Assembly: GCA_022822405.1 (NCBI GenBank)
Contig: JAJEBT010000066.1
Coordinates: forward strand, 89,464-131,684
Source: Alphaproteobacteria bacterium
Lineage (GTDB): Bacteria; Pseudomonadota; Alphaproteobacteria; MPNO01; UBA830
Length of the DNA: 42,221 bases
Direction of reading: 5' to 3'
A model generated the notes under the pieces. The model ran no database searches. It had not been told where the DNA came from and saw only the letters and a list, made by a program, of their open reading frames with translations. Every line of letters starts with the position of its first letter. Position 1 is the stretch's first letter. The translations under genes and the position numbers were made by a program. Below, one piece after another: positions 1-8,358 of the stretch.

Positions 1-2
1 CG

Positions 3-503
3 ATCGACGATCCGCGGCAGCCGTCGCCCGGTCGCCTCAGCCGTGCGGCCGGCGCGGTCGGCGTCCGTGCGGCCGACGGGGACAGCTGGGAGGATGTTTT
101 CTTCCGGATATTCCTCGAACGCGTCGAGCCGCATCTCGGACGCGACGTGCCCGTCATTCTCCATTCCTGGCCGGTGTCGATGGCCGCGATGGCGCGGGCC
201 GCGCCCGGCGATCCGTCGGTGGCGGAGCGTTTCGAGATCTTCGCTTGCGGTGTCGAACTCGCCAACGGCTATGGCGAGTTGACGGATCCCGCCGAGCACC
301 GCCGCCGTTTCGCTGAAACCGCCGAATGGCGCCGCCGCCAAGGCCGGGCGGCATGGCCGGCCGACGACGACCTGCTGCAGGCGATCGAGGCGGGGATGCC
401 GGACTGTGCGGGCATCGCGATGGGTTTCGACCGGCTGGTGATGCTTGCCACCGGTGCGGCGCGTATCGAGGAGGTGCTCTGGGTTCCGGTTGCGCAGCCG
501 TGA
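3..503 (+). CDS. epmA: EF-P lysine-lysyltransferase EpmA/GenX-like, C-terminal part
   Basis: Class II lysyl-tRNA-synthetase-like enzyme that in known members attaches beta-lysine to a lysine of elongation factor P. The reading frame is open from the left edge, so the gene starts outside the window and only about 166 residues are seen. Recognisable class II motifs are AERFEIFACGVELANGYGEL (motif 2/3 region, around residues 70-90 of the visible part) and GIAMGFDRLVMLATGA (motif 3, ATP binding) near the C-terminus, ending in LWVPVAQP. The protein lacks a tRNA-binding domain in this part, and the short GVELANG-E-LTDP block is typical of EpmA rather than LysS. The gene converges with thiE, whose end lies 28 bp downstream. 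The family call is firm; whether EF-P is modified in this organism cannot be seen. Confidence 0.85.
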   Translation: MDDPRQPSPGRLSRAAGAVGVRAADGDSWEDVFFRIFLERVEPHLGRDVPVILHSWPVSMAAMARAAPGDPSVAERFEIFACGVELANGYGELTDPAEHRRRFAETAEWRRRQGRAAWPADDDLLQAIEAGMPDCAGIAMGFDRLVMLATGAARIEEVLWVPVAQP

Positions 504-531
504 TGCCGGGGCGGGCCTGGACCGTCCGACG

Positions 532-1164
532 TCAGGCGAGTCGGCTGCCGAAGTCCCGCACCGCGGCGGCCGGTCCGCCGGGATAGTCCCAAACACCCGA
601 CGCCACGGCGAGGAAGTCGGCGCCGGCGGCGACCAGTGGGGCGCAGTTCTCCGCGGTGATGCCACCGATGGCTACGCACGGGACCGTGACCGTCTCTTGC
701 CACCACGACAGGATGTCCGGGTCCGCGGGCGTCGTCGCCGCCTTGGTGGGCGAGGCGAAGAACGCACCGAACGCAACATAGTCGGCGCCGGCTTCGCAGG
801 CCTCGAGGGCCAGATGCCGGGACGACTTGCAGGTGACGCCGACGATCGCGTCGGGACCGACCAGCGTGCGGGCCTCGGCGCAGGCCAAGTCCTCCTGGCC
901 GACATGGACGCCGTCGCAGCCAAGCTCCGCCGCCAGGTCGGCGCGGTCGTTCATGACGAAGGCGACGCCGCGCTCCTGGGCCACGGGGCGAAGGATGTCG
1001 CAGGCGGCGCGGATTTCGTCGTCGGGGGCGTTCTTTAGACGAAGTTGGAGACAGGCGACCGGCCCCGCATCGAGGGCAGCGGCCGCGATGTCGGAGAACT
1101 CTCCGGCACCGCCTTCGAGGCGGGGCGGGGTGACGAGATAGAGCTGGCAGCGCGCGGCGGGAAT
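532..1164 (-). CDS. thiE: Thiamine-phosphate synthase ThiE, non-canonical start
   Basis: Joins HMP-PP and the thiazole phosphate to give thiamine phosphate; cytosolic TIM barrel. The frame reads [10 protein letters not shown] near the N-terminus, then [27 protein letters not shown], the phosphate-binding [21 protein letters not shown] and [10 protein letters not shown], all ThiE hallmarks, and gives about 210 residues, the usual length. Between the in-frame stop at 1213-1215 and GTG 982-984 (well inside the conserved fold) there is no ATG, GTG or TTG. The best candidate is ATT at 1162-1164, five bases after the aldolase stop with a GGGACAGG stretch upstream; the start given is therefore an inference. 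The gene follows fba closely and is probably co-transcribed and perhaps translationally coupled. Family call is strong, start is weak. Confidence 0.85.
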   Translation of the reverse strand: MPAARCQLYLVTPPRLEGGAGEFSDIAAAALDAGPVACLQLRLKNAPDDEIRAACDILRPVAQERGVAFVMNDRADLAAELGCDGVHVGQEDLACAEARTLVGPDAIVGVTCKSSRHLALEACEAGADYVAFGAFFASPTKAATTPADPDILSWWQETVTVPCVAIGGITAENCAPLVAAGADFLAVASGVWDYPGGPAAAVRDFGSRLA

Positions 1165-1168
1165 GTGA

Positions 1169-2089
1169 TCAGGCCTGTCCCCGGTAGATGCCGATGATCG
1201 TGTCGAGCATCTTCAGGGCGTCGTTCCGCGGGCGCTGGAAAGTGTTGCGGCCGATGATCGATCCGCTGCCGCCGCCGTCGCGGATCGCACGAACCTCGTC
1301 GTAGATGCCGTCGAGATCCTTGGCCTCGCCGCCGGAGAACACCACCAGCCGCCGCCCGTTGAAGCAGGATTGCACGACATGCCCAATTCGTTCGGTCAGC
1401 GTCGCGACCGGTATCGACTGGGCCCGGTAGACCTTCGCGGCCGCGTCGAGGAAGAGTGCGTCTGTCGGCGGCTTGACCTTGATGATGTGCGCGCCCATCA
1501 GCGCCGCCATGTGCGCCGCGTAGGCACAGATGTCGGCCGCGGTCTCGCCTTCCCTCGACAACGCCGGTCCGCGCGGATAGGACCAGACGACCACGGCGAG
1601 GCCCACGGACTTCGCTTCCTCGGCGAGTTCGCGGATCTCCTCGATCATCTCGTACTGGTCCTCGGATCCGGGGTATATGGTGAAGCCGATCGCGGCGCAG
1701 CCGAGGCGCAACGCGTCGCCGACCGATGCGGTGACCGCTTGGTCGGTATTGGACGCGAGCGAGTTTGCCGAGTTGCACTTGAGGATGGTCGGCACTGCGC
1801 CGGCAAAGCTGTCCGCGCCGGCCTCGAGCATGCCGAGCGGCGCCGCATAGGCCGACAGGCCGGCATCGACGGCCAGCCGGAAATGGTAGTGCGGATCGTA
1901 GGCTTCGGGGTTGGCCGCGAAACTCCGCGCGGGCCCGTGCTCGAAACCCTGGTCGACCGGCAGGATTACCAGCTTCCCGGTGCCGCCGAGACGGCCGCTC
2001 ATCAGTATGCTGGCGAGATTGCCCTTGGTTCCCGGATTGTCGCTTTCGTATCGCGCCAGGATCGTCCTGACTTTTCGGCTGATGCGCAT
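1169..2089 (-). CDS. fbaB: Fructose-bisphosphate aldolase class I (DhnA/FbaB type)
   Basis: Reversible cleavage of fructose 1,6-bisphosphate to glyceraldehyde 3-phosphate and dihydroxyacetone phosphate through a lysine Schiff base; cytosolic, glycolysis and gluconeogenesis. The 306-aa protein has the archaeal-type class I pattern: [20 protein letters not shown] near residue 45, [18 protein letters not shown] in the middle, and HIIKVKPPT, whose first lysine fits the Schiff-base position. VVFSGGEAK and [12 protein letters not shown] near the C-terminus match the phosphate-binding loops. The ATG start (2087-2089) gives a normal N-terminus. It lies between an unrecognised gene upstream and thiE five bases downstream. 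Confidence 0.9.
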   Translation of the reverse strand: MRISRKVRTILARYESDNPGTKGNLASILMSGRLGGTGKLVILPVDQGFEHGPARSFAANPEAYDPHYHFRLAVDAGLSAYAAPLGMLEAGADSFAGAVPTILKCNSANSLASNTDQAVTASVGDALRLGCAAIGFTIYPGSEDQYEMIEEIRELAEEAKSVGLAVVVWSYPRGPALSREGETAADICAYAAHMAALMGAHIIKVKPPTDALFLDAAAKVYRAQSIPVATLTERIGHVVQSCFNGRRLVVFSGGEAKDLDGIYDEVRAIRDGGGSGSIIGRNTFQRPRNDALKMLDTIIGIYRGQA

Positions 2090-2161
2090 GCTTCATTTGC
2101 TCCAGGGCGTGTCGACGTTCCACCTCACGGATTCGCTGCATAGCGCAACGGGTCGTCGTTT

Positions 2162-2608
2162 TCAAACGGCGTCGCTGCCCTGGGACCGCGCCCGGGCGAG
2201 GAAGGCGCGGCAGGCTTCGTCGATGTCGCGGACCTTCGCGAGATCTAGCGCCGGTCCGGCAGGGCCGTTGAGTCTGGCTCCGGCCGATTCGGCAAGTTCG
2301 GCGACTTCCCGCAGGAGCATCTCGGCGCCATCGAGACGGATCCACCGCGCGCCCGCATGCAGGGCCTCGATGGCCGCTGCGGCGTCGTCGCCGCAGTCGA
2401 GAAGGGCGTCGATGTCCGCGGCCGGCTGCGTTTCGGCCAGTGCCGCGAGGACGGCCAGGAACCATCCGGCGCCGGCATAGCCCGTCGCCCCCGGCGCGCT
2501 CGAAAGCGTGACCGCCTTTCCCGCCTCCGTGGCCGCCCGCGCCGCCGCCGCGGCATGGGCCAGCGAGTGGATGATGAAGACCGGGCGGATGGCCTGCGCT
2601 TGCTCCAT
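2162..2608 (-). CDS. Unrecognised 148-aa protein upstream of aldolase
   Basis: I do not recognise this gene. Start chosen at ATG 2606-2608 (MEQAQAIRPVF), which has a GGGAAGG ribosome-binding site 4 bases upstream; the frame stays open upstream to 2722 without good context. The protein is alanine-rich with alternating hydrophobic strand and helix segments (PVFIIHS, KAVTLSSAPG, ADIDALLDCGDDAAAAIEAL, ARWIRLDG), which looks like half of an alpha/beta or TIM-barrel fold. No signal peptide or membrane segment. It is 72 bp upstream of the aldolase gene on the same strand, so a shared transcript is likely. A role linked to aldolase or to thiamine synthesis is only a guess from position. Confidence 0.65.
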   Translation of the reverse strand: MEQAQAIRPVFIIHSLAHAAAAARAATEAGKAVTLSSAPGATGYAGAGWFLAVLAALAETQPAADIDALLDCGDDAAAAIEALHAGARWIRLDGAEMLLREVAELAESAGARLNGPAGPALDLAKVRDIDEACRAFLARARSQGSDAV

Positions 2609-2670
2609 ATGCCTTCCCTGTCCTGCCGGTGCCGCGTGGCGGAAGCCTGCCGTTACCGTCCATATAGGCG

Positions 2671-2700
2671 TTGACATCTTCCAGAGGAACAGGATATTGT
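2671..2700 (+). promoter_or_regulatory. Sigma-70-like promoter for DUF4164-zapA
   Basis: TTGACA at 2671-2676 matches the -35 consensus exactly and TATTGT at 2695-2700 fits a -10 box with an 18-bp spacer. Transcription would start near 2707, about 30 bases before the GTG of the DUF4164 gene. It lies in the divergent gap between the minus-strand unrecognised gene and the plus-strand zapA cluster. Confidence 0.5.
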
Positions 2701-2737
2701 GCAAATCACGAGATAAATCCATGCATTAGGGATTTTC

Positions 2738-2959
2738 GTGTCCGAACTGCCCGAAGCGAGAGCGAGACTTGACGAGGCCATTGCGTCCCTTGAGGGTTCG
2801 GTGCGGCACCTGACTCTCGAACAGCGGACAGTGGCGGCGCTGGAGGCCGACAGCGCCGAGATGCGCACGCGCTGCTACGAACTCGAACGGACGCTGGCTG
2901 CCGCATCCGAGCGGCTGACCGCGGTCATCGGACAGGTCCGGACGCTGCTCGGTGAATGA
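2738..2959 (+). CDS. Small coiled-coil protein, DUF4164-like
   Basis: A 73-residue protein with GTG start, nearly all helical and rich in charged residues, with heptad-like spacing (ARARLDEAIASLEGSV, ELERTLAAASERLTAVI) that predicts a coiled coil. In many alphaproteobacteria a small DUF4164 protein precedes zapA; the position and composition fit. Its stop lies two bases before the zapA ATG, so both are likely translated from one message. The function of the family is unknown; a part in cell division beside ZapA is inference from linkage. Confidence 0.7.
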   Translation: MSELPEARARLDEAIASLEGSVRHLTLEQRTVAALEADSAEMRTRCYELERTLAAASERLTAVIGQVRTLLGE

Positions 2960-2960
2960 C

Positions 2961-3341
2961 ATGGCGACGGTTGCGATAACGGTCGGTGGGCGCAGCTACC
3001 AGATCGCGTGCGAAGACGGCACGGAAGACCAGGTGATCGCGCTCGCCGGAGGTATCGACAAGCGGGTCGGCGACTTGGCCACGCGCGTCAGTTCCGCCAG
3101 CCGGCCGCAGCTGCTCGTCATGACCGCCCTCATGATTGCCTCCGACCTTGAGGAGGCTCGCGCCGCGCTTGCCCAAAAGGGCGCGGAAGCCGCAGCCGCG
3201 CGGCAGACGGCCGACAGCGCGGAGAGGGAGCGTGTCGAACTGGCGGATGGCTTGATCGACGCCGCCGGCCGCATCGAGGAACTCGCGGCCGCGCTCGCCG
3301 CCCTTCGGGCACGTGACGACACCGGACCGGCGACCGGATGA
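2961..3341 (+). CDS. zapA: Cell division protein ZapA
   Basis: ZapA binds FtsZ and bundles protofilaments in the Z ring at midcell. The 126-aa protein begins MATVAITVGGRSYQIACEDG, the usual beta-strand head, followed by VIALAGGIDKRVGDLA and the LLVMTALMIASDLEEARAAL helix, then a long coiled-coil tail. Start chosen at ATG 2961; an in-frame GTG at 2952 inside the previous gene would add three residues. The gene sits in the typical DUF4164-zapA-fthC order. Confidence 0.88.
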   Translation: MATVAITVGGRSYQIACEDGTEDQVIALAGGIDKRVGDLATRVSSASRPQLLVMTALMIASDLEEARAALAQKGAEAAAARQTADSAERERVELADGLIDAAGRIEELAAALAALRARDDTGPATG

Positions 3342-3344
3342 CGG

Positions 3345-3475
3345 TGAAACGATGGGGTGGTCCGGGTCTGCGGCGTGCTGACGTTTGCGCCGGGGCCGGG
3401 GACTGGTGGCGCGGACGGCCCGCGTGACTGCTGCGGGCGTCCAGGCGGCGGATAGGCAGGCCGTTGCCGCAAGTG
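3345..3475 (+). ncRNA. ssrS: Possible 6S RNA locus between zapA and fthC
   Basis: In many proteobacteria the 6S RNA gene lies just upstream of fthC (ygfA), often after zapA. This gap is GC-rich and contains a strong hairpin at about 3413-3442, with GGAC and GCCCGC pairing with GCGGGC and GTCC around a 9-base loop. However, the gap is short, about 80 bp to the preferred fthC start, so the RNA would have to overlap the fthC 5' end. I see no sequence match I can stand on; this is a positional suggestion only. Confidence 0.2.
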
Positions 3476-4056
3476 CGGAAGCTGCGAAGGCGGCGCTACG
3501 CGCGGAGGCGGCCGACCGCCGTGGCCGGGCTCATGCGCGCCAGCACCCGGCGGCGGGCAGGGCGCTGGCCGGCCATTTCCTCGCAAGTTTCGCCGAACGG
3601 CTCTCCGCGGACGCGGTGGTGGCGCTGTACTGGCCGATCCGTACCGAAATCGATGTGCGGCCGCTCATCGATCGGCTTGCGGTGTCCGGGCACCGGATCG
3701 TCCTCCCGGTGCTGCGCGGCCCCGGCAAGCCCCTCGGGTTCGTGTCCTGGCGCCCGGGCCAGCGTCTCCGGACCGCGGCGTTCGGCCTGTCGGAACCCGC
3801 GGGCGGGCGTCCGGCGACGCCGCAGTTGGTGGTGGCGCCGCTCCTTGCCTTCGACAGGACGGGCGCCCGGCTCGGATATGGCGGGGGCTACTATGACCGC
3901 ACCCTGCGCGAACTTCGCCGCGCCGGACCGGTCTTTGCTGTCGGCGCCGCCTACGCGGCCCAGGAATCGGCGCAGATACCGGTCGCGCCCGGCGACGAGC
4001 CGCTTGACGCTGTGATTGCCGAAAGCGGTCCGGTGCCGCTCGACGGCGGCCGGTGA
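3424..4056 (+). CDS. fthC: 5-formyltetrahydrofolate cyclo-ligase
   Basis: ATP-dependent conversion of 5-formyl-THF to 5,10-methenyl-THF, which recovers a dead-end folate; cytosolic. The 210-aa product shows KAALRAEAADRR at the N-terminus, VVALYWPIRTEIDVRPLI, and the diagnostic LGYGGGYYDRTL near residue 150 that binds phosphate and magnesium. Several in-frame starts exist (TTG 3385, GTG 3406, GTG 3424); GTG 3424 leaves a normal N-terminal length. The stop overlaps the alternative GTG of the next gene. Confidence 0.87.
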   Translation: MTAAGVQAADRQAVAASAEAAKAALRAEAADRRGRAHARQHPAAGRALAGHFLASFAERLSADAVVALYWPIRTEIDVRPLIDRLAVSGHRIVLPVLRGPGKPLGFVSWRPGQRLRTAAFGLSEPAGGRPATPQLVVAPLLAFDRTGARLGYGGGYYDRTLRELRRAGPVFAVGAAYAAQESAQIPVAPGDEPLDAVIAESGPVPLDGGR

Positions 4057-4073
4057 CCGGGGAGCCCGGGCGA

Positions 4074-4886
4074 ATGCGCATTCTCGTTTGTGGTGACGTG
4101 TTCGGACGCTCCGGCCGCAAGGCGGTCGAGACCCACCTTCCGGTCTTGCGGGAGCGGTACGGCGTGGATTTCGCTGTGGTCAACGGCGAGAACGCGGCCA
4201 GCGGTTTCGGGATCACGCCGAAGATCTGCGAACAGTTGTTCGCGGCGGGGGCGGATCTCCTGACTACCGGCAACCATGTCTGGGACCGCAGGGAGATCAT
4301 TCCCCATTTCGACAAGGAGGCCCGGCTTCTGCGGCCGGACAACTATCCCGCGGGCACGCCCGGCTGCGGTGTGGCGAAGATCTCGGATGGGCGCGGGCGC
4401 AGCCTTGTCGTTCTCCACCTGATGGGGCGGCTGTTCATGGATCCGCTCGACGATCCCTTTGCTGCAGTGTCTGCGATGCTCGGCACGTGGCGGCTCGGCG
4501 GCAACTGCGACGCCATTCTCCTCGATTTCCATGGCGAGGCGACCAGTGAGAAGATGGCCATGGGCCATTTCGTCGACGGCCGTGTCTCCGCCGTCGTCGG
4601 CACCCACACCCATGTGCCGACTGCCGATGCGCAGATCCTGCCGGGCGGAACCGGTTACATCTCCGACCTCGGCATGTGCGGCGACTACGACTCGGTCATC
4701 GGGGTGCGCAAGGAGATCAGCATGGAGCGGTTCGTACGCAAGATGCCGACCGTGCGCATGGAAGCGGCGGGAGCTGAGGCGACGCTGTGCGGCGTCCTCG
4801 TCGATACCGACGACGCGACCGGACTCGCCGTGGCGATACAGCCGGTGCGCGTCGGCGGGAGGCTGCAGGAGGCGCTGCCCGACTGA
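4074..4886 (+). CDS. YmdB-family metallophosphoesterase (TIGR00282)
   Basis: Dinuclear-metal phosphoesterase; Bacillus YmdB and relatives hydrolyse 2',3'-cyclic nucleotides and affect RNA turnover and biofilm genes. The 270-aa protein has the family sequence almost from end to end: MRILVCGDVFGRSGR, VVNGENAASGFGIT, LTTGNHVWDRREI, LLDFHGEATSEKMAMGHFVD and VVGTHTHVPTADAQILPGGT, which carry the Asp, Asn and His metal ligands. Start ATG 4074 is favoured by GGGGAG at 4058-4063; GTG 4053 is possible. It follows fthC with a short gap and ends just before a GC hairpin, so it probably closes the zapA operon. Confidence 0.88.
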   Translation: MRILVCGDVFGRSGRKAVETHLPVLRERYGVDFAVVNGENAASGFGITPKICEQLFAAGADLLTTGNHVWDRREIIPHFDKEARLLRPDNYPAGTPGCGVAKISDGRGRSLVVLHLMGRLFMDPLDDPFAAVSAMLGTWRLGGNCDAILLDFHGEATSEKMAMGHFVDGRVSAVVGTHTHVPTADAQILPGGTGYISDLGMCGDYDSVIGVRKEISMERFVRKMPTVRMEAAGAEATLCGVLVDTDDATGLAVAIQPVRVGGRLQEALPD

Positions 4887-4903
4887 CCGCCCGCGGCGGG
4901 CGG
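4887..4903 (+). terminator. GC hairpin after YmdB gene
   Basis: Six-base stem CCGCCC / GGGCGG around a five-base loop, starting on the base after the stop codon. There is no T run, so it is at best an atypical terminator or RNA-stabilising hairpin. Confidence 0.35.
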
Positions 4904-5014
4904 GCAGGGTCCGGACGGTGGCCCCATTCCTGCCACATTGGTGCGGCATGATGCCACGATGGCGTCTGGCGCGGCGCTTGGCAGACGGGCGGCGGAATTC
5001 ATGGCGGAGCGGAT

Positions 5015-5761
5015 ATGGCAGGTCATTCCAAGTTCAAGAACATCATGTATCGCAAGGGCGCACAGGACCAGAAGCGCGCCCGCGTGTTCACGAAGATCAT
5101 CCGCGAACTGACCACCGCAGCGCGGGCCGGCAGCGATCCCGACGGAAACCCGCGTCTCCGCGCGGCGATTGCCTCGGCCAAGAGCGCCAACATGGGCAAG
5201 GACACCATGGAGCGTGCGATCGCCCGCGGTTCGGGCGGCGAAGACGGCGAACAGTTCGAGGAAATCCGTTACGAAGGCTACGGGCCCAGCGGCGTTGCCA
5301 TCATCGTCGAGGCGCTCACCGACAACCGCAACCGCACCGCGAGCGAGGTCCGCGCCGCCTTTTCGAAGTTCGGCGGCAATCTCGGCGAGACCAACAGCGT
5401 CGGCTTCATGTTCGAGCGTGTCGGGCAGATTGCCTATTCCGGGGATGCCGCGACGGTCGACGAGATGTTCGAAGCTGCCCTTGAAGCCGGCGCGCAGGAT
5501 GTCGAATCCGGCGACGGCGGTCACGAGGTGGTGTGCGGGCCCGACGATTTCAACGACGTTCGCCAGGCGCTTGAGGAGCGGTTCGGCACGGCCGGTCGCG
5601 CCGGCCTTTCCTGGCGTCCCCTGAGCACGGTGGCCGTGGACGCCGACAACGCCGCACCGCTATTCAGGCTTCTCGAGACCCTCGAGGACAGCGACGACGT
5701 GCAGTCGGTCTCGGCAAATTTCGAAGTCGACGATGACGTGCTCGAGAGTCTGGCGGGCTGA
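5015..5761 (+). CDS. yebC: YebC/PmpR family (TACO1) protein
   Basis: Family members act as DNA-binding regulators of quorum-sensing and, as shown for YebC/TACO1, as translation factors easing ribosome stalls at proline runs. The 248-aa protein has the full signature MAGHSKFKNIMYRKGAQD at the N-terminus, NPRLRAAIASAKSANMGKDT, YEGYGPSGVAIIVEALTDN, and the FGGNLGETNSVGFMFERVG block, with normal length. It precedes ruvCAB directly, the common alphaproteobacterial order; the ruvC start lies 10 bases after its stop. Confidence 0.93.
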   Translation: MAGHSKFKNIMYRKGAQDQKRARVFTKIIRELTTAARAGSDPDGNPRLRAAIASAKSANMGKDTMERAIARGSGGEDGEQFEEIRYEGYGPSGVAIIVEALTDNRNRTASEVRAAFSKFGGNLGETNSVGFMFERVGQIAYSGDAATVDEMFEAALEAGAQDVESGDGGHEVVCGPDDFNDVRQALEERFGTAGRAGLSWRPLSTVAVDADNAAPLFRLLETLEDSDDVQSVSANFEVDDDVLESLAG

Positions 5762-5771
5762 AGGCGTGGTG

Positions 5772-6296
5772 ATGGCGCGGACCGGAGCGATCAGGCTGAT
5801 CGGGCTCGACCCCGGGCTCCAGCGCACCGGGTGGGGCGTGATCGATGTCGACGGCAATGTCCTGCGCCACGTTGCCAGCGGTGTCGTCGAATCCAGTCGC
5901 AGCGCGCCGCTGGCGCGTCGTCTGCTTGAGCTCTTCGACGGCATTGTCGATATCGTGGTCACCTACCGCCCCGATGAGGCCGCGATCGAGGAGACCTTCG
6001 TCAACCGCAATCCCGCCTCGACGCTCAAGCTCGGCCAGGCGCGTGCGGCGGTGATGCTCGCGCCGGCGCAGTCGGGACTGGATGTTGCGGAATATTCCGC
6101 CAACCACGTCAAGAAGACGCTCGTCGGCAACGGGCACGCCGCGAAACGCCAGGTGCAGGCGATGGTGCAGGTGCTGCTGCCAACAGCCGGATCCCAGTCG
6201 ACCGATGCCGCCGACGCGCTGGCGGTGGCGATCTGCCATGCCCACAACCGCAGCACCCGGAGGGTGATCCGCGACGCCGCGGGGGCAGGAGCATGA
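5772..6296 (+). CDS. ruvC: Crossover junction endodeoxyribonuclease RuvC
   Basis: Resolves Holliday junctions by paired nicks, acting with RuvAB. The 174-aa protein carries the catalytic acids: Asp13 in LIGLDPGLQRTGWG, Glu73 in AAIEETFVNRNP, and the DAADALAVAICHAH pair near the C-terminus. AEYSANHVKKTLVGNGHA is the DNA-binding loop. Start taken at ATG 5772; an ATG at 5733 inside yebC would add 13 non-conserved residues. The stop overlaps the ruvA ATG (ATGA). Confidence 0.95.
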   Translation: MARTGAIRLIGLDPGLQRTGWGVIDVDGNVLRHVASGVVESSRSAPLARRLLELFDGIVDIVVTYRPDEAAIEETFVNRNPASTLKLGQARAAVMLAPAQSGLDVAEYSANHVKKTLVGNGHAAKRQVQAMVQVLLPTAGSQSTDAADALAVAICHAHNRSTRRVIRDAAGAGA

Positions 6297-6886
6297 TTGC
6301 CAAGCTTGCCGGCCTCCTCGACGAAATCGATGACGACAGCGTCGTCGTGGATGTCGGCGGGGTAGGCTATCTCGTCTACTGCTCGACGCGGACGCTGTCG
6401 CGGTTTCAGGCGCCCGGAGAGCCCGTCTCGCTGATCATCGAGACTCATGTCCGGGAACATCACATCCATCTCTACGGTTTTCCCGACGCGACCGAGCGCA
6501 ACTGGTTTCGCCGGCTGACGACGGTGCAGGGGGTCGGCGTCCGGGCGGCGCTCGCCATCCAGTCGGTGCTGGGCCCGGCCGACCTGTTGAACGCTATCGT
6601 CGCCGGCGACACAAAGACGATCGCCAGAGCGCCCGGCGTCGGCCCTCGGCTGGCCGGGCGCATCGCGGGTGAACTGCGCGACAAGGTGGACGACATGGGC
6701 GTGCCCGCGCCGGCGGCCAACACCGGCGGGCACGAGGCTGCCGGCGATGCCGTCTCGGCGCTGGTCAATCTCGGCTACAGCCGCGCCGATGCCCATGGTG
6801 CGGTGGCCGCGGCGGCGCGCACCCTTGACGCGGACGCCGGCGTCGAGGGCTTGGTCCGCCACGCGTTGCAGGAACTCGCGTCGTGA
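6293..6886 (+). CDS. ruvA: Holliday junction branch migration protein RuvA
   Basis: Tetrameric junction-binding subunit that loads RuvB. Length 197 aa. Domain I ([32 protein letters not shown]), domain II with the two helix-hairpin-helix motifs ([16 protein letters not shown] and [18 protein letters not shown]), a Gly/Ala-rich linker, and domain III ([16 protein letters not shown]) that contacts RuvB are all present. It overlaps ruvC by 4 bases at its start and ruvB by 4 bases at its end, implying translational coupling. Confidence 0.95.
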   Translation: MIAKLAGLLDEIDDDSVVVDVGGVGYLVYCSTRTLSRFQAPGEPVSLIIETHVREHHIHLYGFPDATERNWFRRLTTVQGVGVRAALAIQSVLGPADLLNAIVAGDTKTIARAPGVGPRLAGRIAGELRDKVDDMGVPAPAANTGGHEAAGDAVSALVNLGYSRADAHGAVAAAARTLDADAGVEGLVRHALQELAS

Positions 6887-7929
6887 GCGACAGCCGCGAG
6901 ATAGCCGCGTCATTCGTCGAAGAGGACACGGCGGAGTTCTCGCTGCGGCCACAGCGCCTTGACGAATTCGTCGGCCAGCAGGCCTTGCGGGAGAACCTGC
7001 GTGTGTTCGTCGACGCCGCCCGCAACCGCCGCGAGGCGCTGGACCATGTCCTGTTCCACGGGCCGCCGGGACTCGGCAAGACGACGCTTGCGCAGATCGT
7101 TGCGCACGAGCTCGGGACCGGGTTCCGGGCGACGTCAGGGCCGGTGATCGCGAAGGCCGGGGACCTCGCGGCCATCCTGACCAATCTGGAACCGCGCGAG
7201 GTGCTCTTCATCGACGAGATACACAGGCTCAACCCCGCGGTGGAAGAAATCCTCTATCCGGCCATGGAGGATCTCAGGCTGGATCTCATCATCGGCGAGG
7301 GGCCCGCGGCACGATCGGTGCAGATCGAACTGGCCGAGTTCACGCTGATCGGCGCAACCACGCGGTCCGGGCTTCTCACGACGCCGCTGCGCGAGCGGTT
7401 CGGCATTCCGCTGCGCCTCGAGTTCTACACGGTCGAAGCGCTGTCCGAGATTGTGCTGCGCAACAGCCGGGTCCTCAAGGTTGCGGTGTCGGATGACGGC
7501 GCGTCCGAGATTGCGGGACGCTCGCGCGGCACGCCACGCATCGCCTTGCGCCTGCTGCGCCGGGTGCGCGATTTCGCCGGTGGAGACACGATAACCGCCG
7601 CGGTTGCCGACCGGGCGCTGCGGAGGCTCGATGTCGACGGGTTCGGGCTTGACGCCATGGACCGGCGCTACCTGACCTGCGTCGCCGACAACTACGGCGG
7701 CGGACCGGTCGGCATCGAGACGCTGGCCGCCGCCCTGTCGGAGCCGCGCGATGCGATCGAGGAGATCATAGAGCCCTATCTGCTGCAGAGCGGGCTCCTC
7801 CAGCGCACGCCGCGTGGCCGGGTGCTGACCATGCATGCCTTCAGACATATCGGCCGCGCGGTGCCGGCGGGGCACGAGGGCCAGCTCGATCTGCCGGCGG
7901 TCGACGGCGACGGTGACAACGATGCCTGA
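6883..7929 (+). CDS. ruvB: Holliday junction DNA helicase RuvB
   Basis: AAA+ motor that drives branch migration. Length 348 aa. Walker [10 protein letters not shown] at about residue 60, Walker [10 protein letters not shown], sensor [20 protein letters not shown] with the arginine finger, and a C-terminal winged helix ([31 protein letters not shown]). GTG start overlaps the ruvA stop. The ORF ends with an acidic tail that overlaps the ybgC start. Confidence 0.96.
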   Translation: MSDSREIAASFVEEDTAEFSLRPQRLDEFVGQQALRENLRVFVDAARNRREALDHVLFHGPPGLGKTTLAQIVAHELGTGFRATSGPVIAKAGDLAAILTNLEPREVLFIDEIHRLNPAVEEILYPAMEDLRLDLIIGEGPAARSVQIELAEFTLIGATTRSGLLTTPLRERFGIPLRLEFYTVEALSEIVLRNSRVLKVAVSDDGASEIAGRSRGTPRIALRLLRRVRDFAGGDTITAAVADRALRRLDVDGFGLDAMDRRYLTCVADNYGGGPVGIETLAAALSEPRDAIEEIIEPYLLQSGLLQRTPRGRVLTMHAFRHIGRAVPAGHEGQLDLPAVDGDGDNDA

Positions 7930-8344
7930 GCAGCGCGGCGCGCATGTGCTGGAGACGCGGGTCTATTACGAGGACACCGACGCCGGCGGCGTGGTCTATC
8001 ACACCGCTTATCTCCGCTTCGCCGAGCGCGCGCGCACGGAGCTGATGCGCACGCTCGGCTTCGATCACGCCGGACTTCTCGAGCGGGACGGACTCGCCTT
8101 CGCCGTGCGCCGCTGCGAGGCCGAGTTCCTCAGGCCGGCCCGCCTTGATGATCTTGTGGAGGTGCATACACTGCTTGCCGGCGCATCAGCCGCCCGGCTG
8201 CGGTTCAGACAGACCGTACGCCGGGGCAGCGAAGTTCTCGTCAAAATGACTCTGCAGATTGTCTGCCTCCGCCCCGACGGCCGGCCGGCCCGCATCCCCT
8301 ACCAGCTGCGCCGCATGGCCCCGCGCGCGCCGGCAGCGCGCTGA
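7922..8344 (+). CDS. ybgC: Tol-Pal associated acyl-CoA thioesterase YbgC
   Basis: Hotdog-fold thioesterase acting on short or malonyl-type acyl-CoAs, encoded at the head of tol-pal in most proteobacteria. The 140-aa protein has [20 protein letters not shown] with the catalytic Asp of the 4-hydroxybenzoyl-CoA thioesterase family, then [18 protein letters not shown]. Start ATG 7922 lies in the last codons of ruvB; an upstream in-frame ATG at 7835 would add unrelated residues. Confidence 0.9.
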   Translation: MPEQRGAHVLETRVYYEDTDAGGVVYHTAYLRFAERARTELMRTLGFDHAGLLERDGLAFAVRRCEAEFLRPARLDDLVEVHTLLAGASAARLRFRQTVRRGSEVLVKMTLQIVCLRPDGRPARIPYQLRRMAPRAPAAR

Positions 8345-8358
8345 AGAACAGGAGACTC

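Noticed and set aside
2089..2161. TPP riboswitch ahead of the thiamine genes
   Set aside because: No CTGAGA or the paired TPP sensor elements upstream of fba-thiE or glmM-thiD.
1035..2663. 542-codon minus-strand frame over the aldolase gene
   Set aside because: Arg/Gly/Pro-rich shadow frame of the fba and neighbouring genes; no family features.
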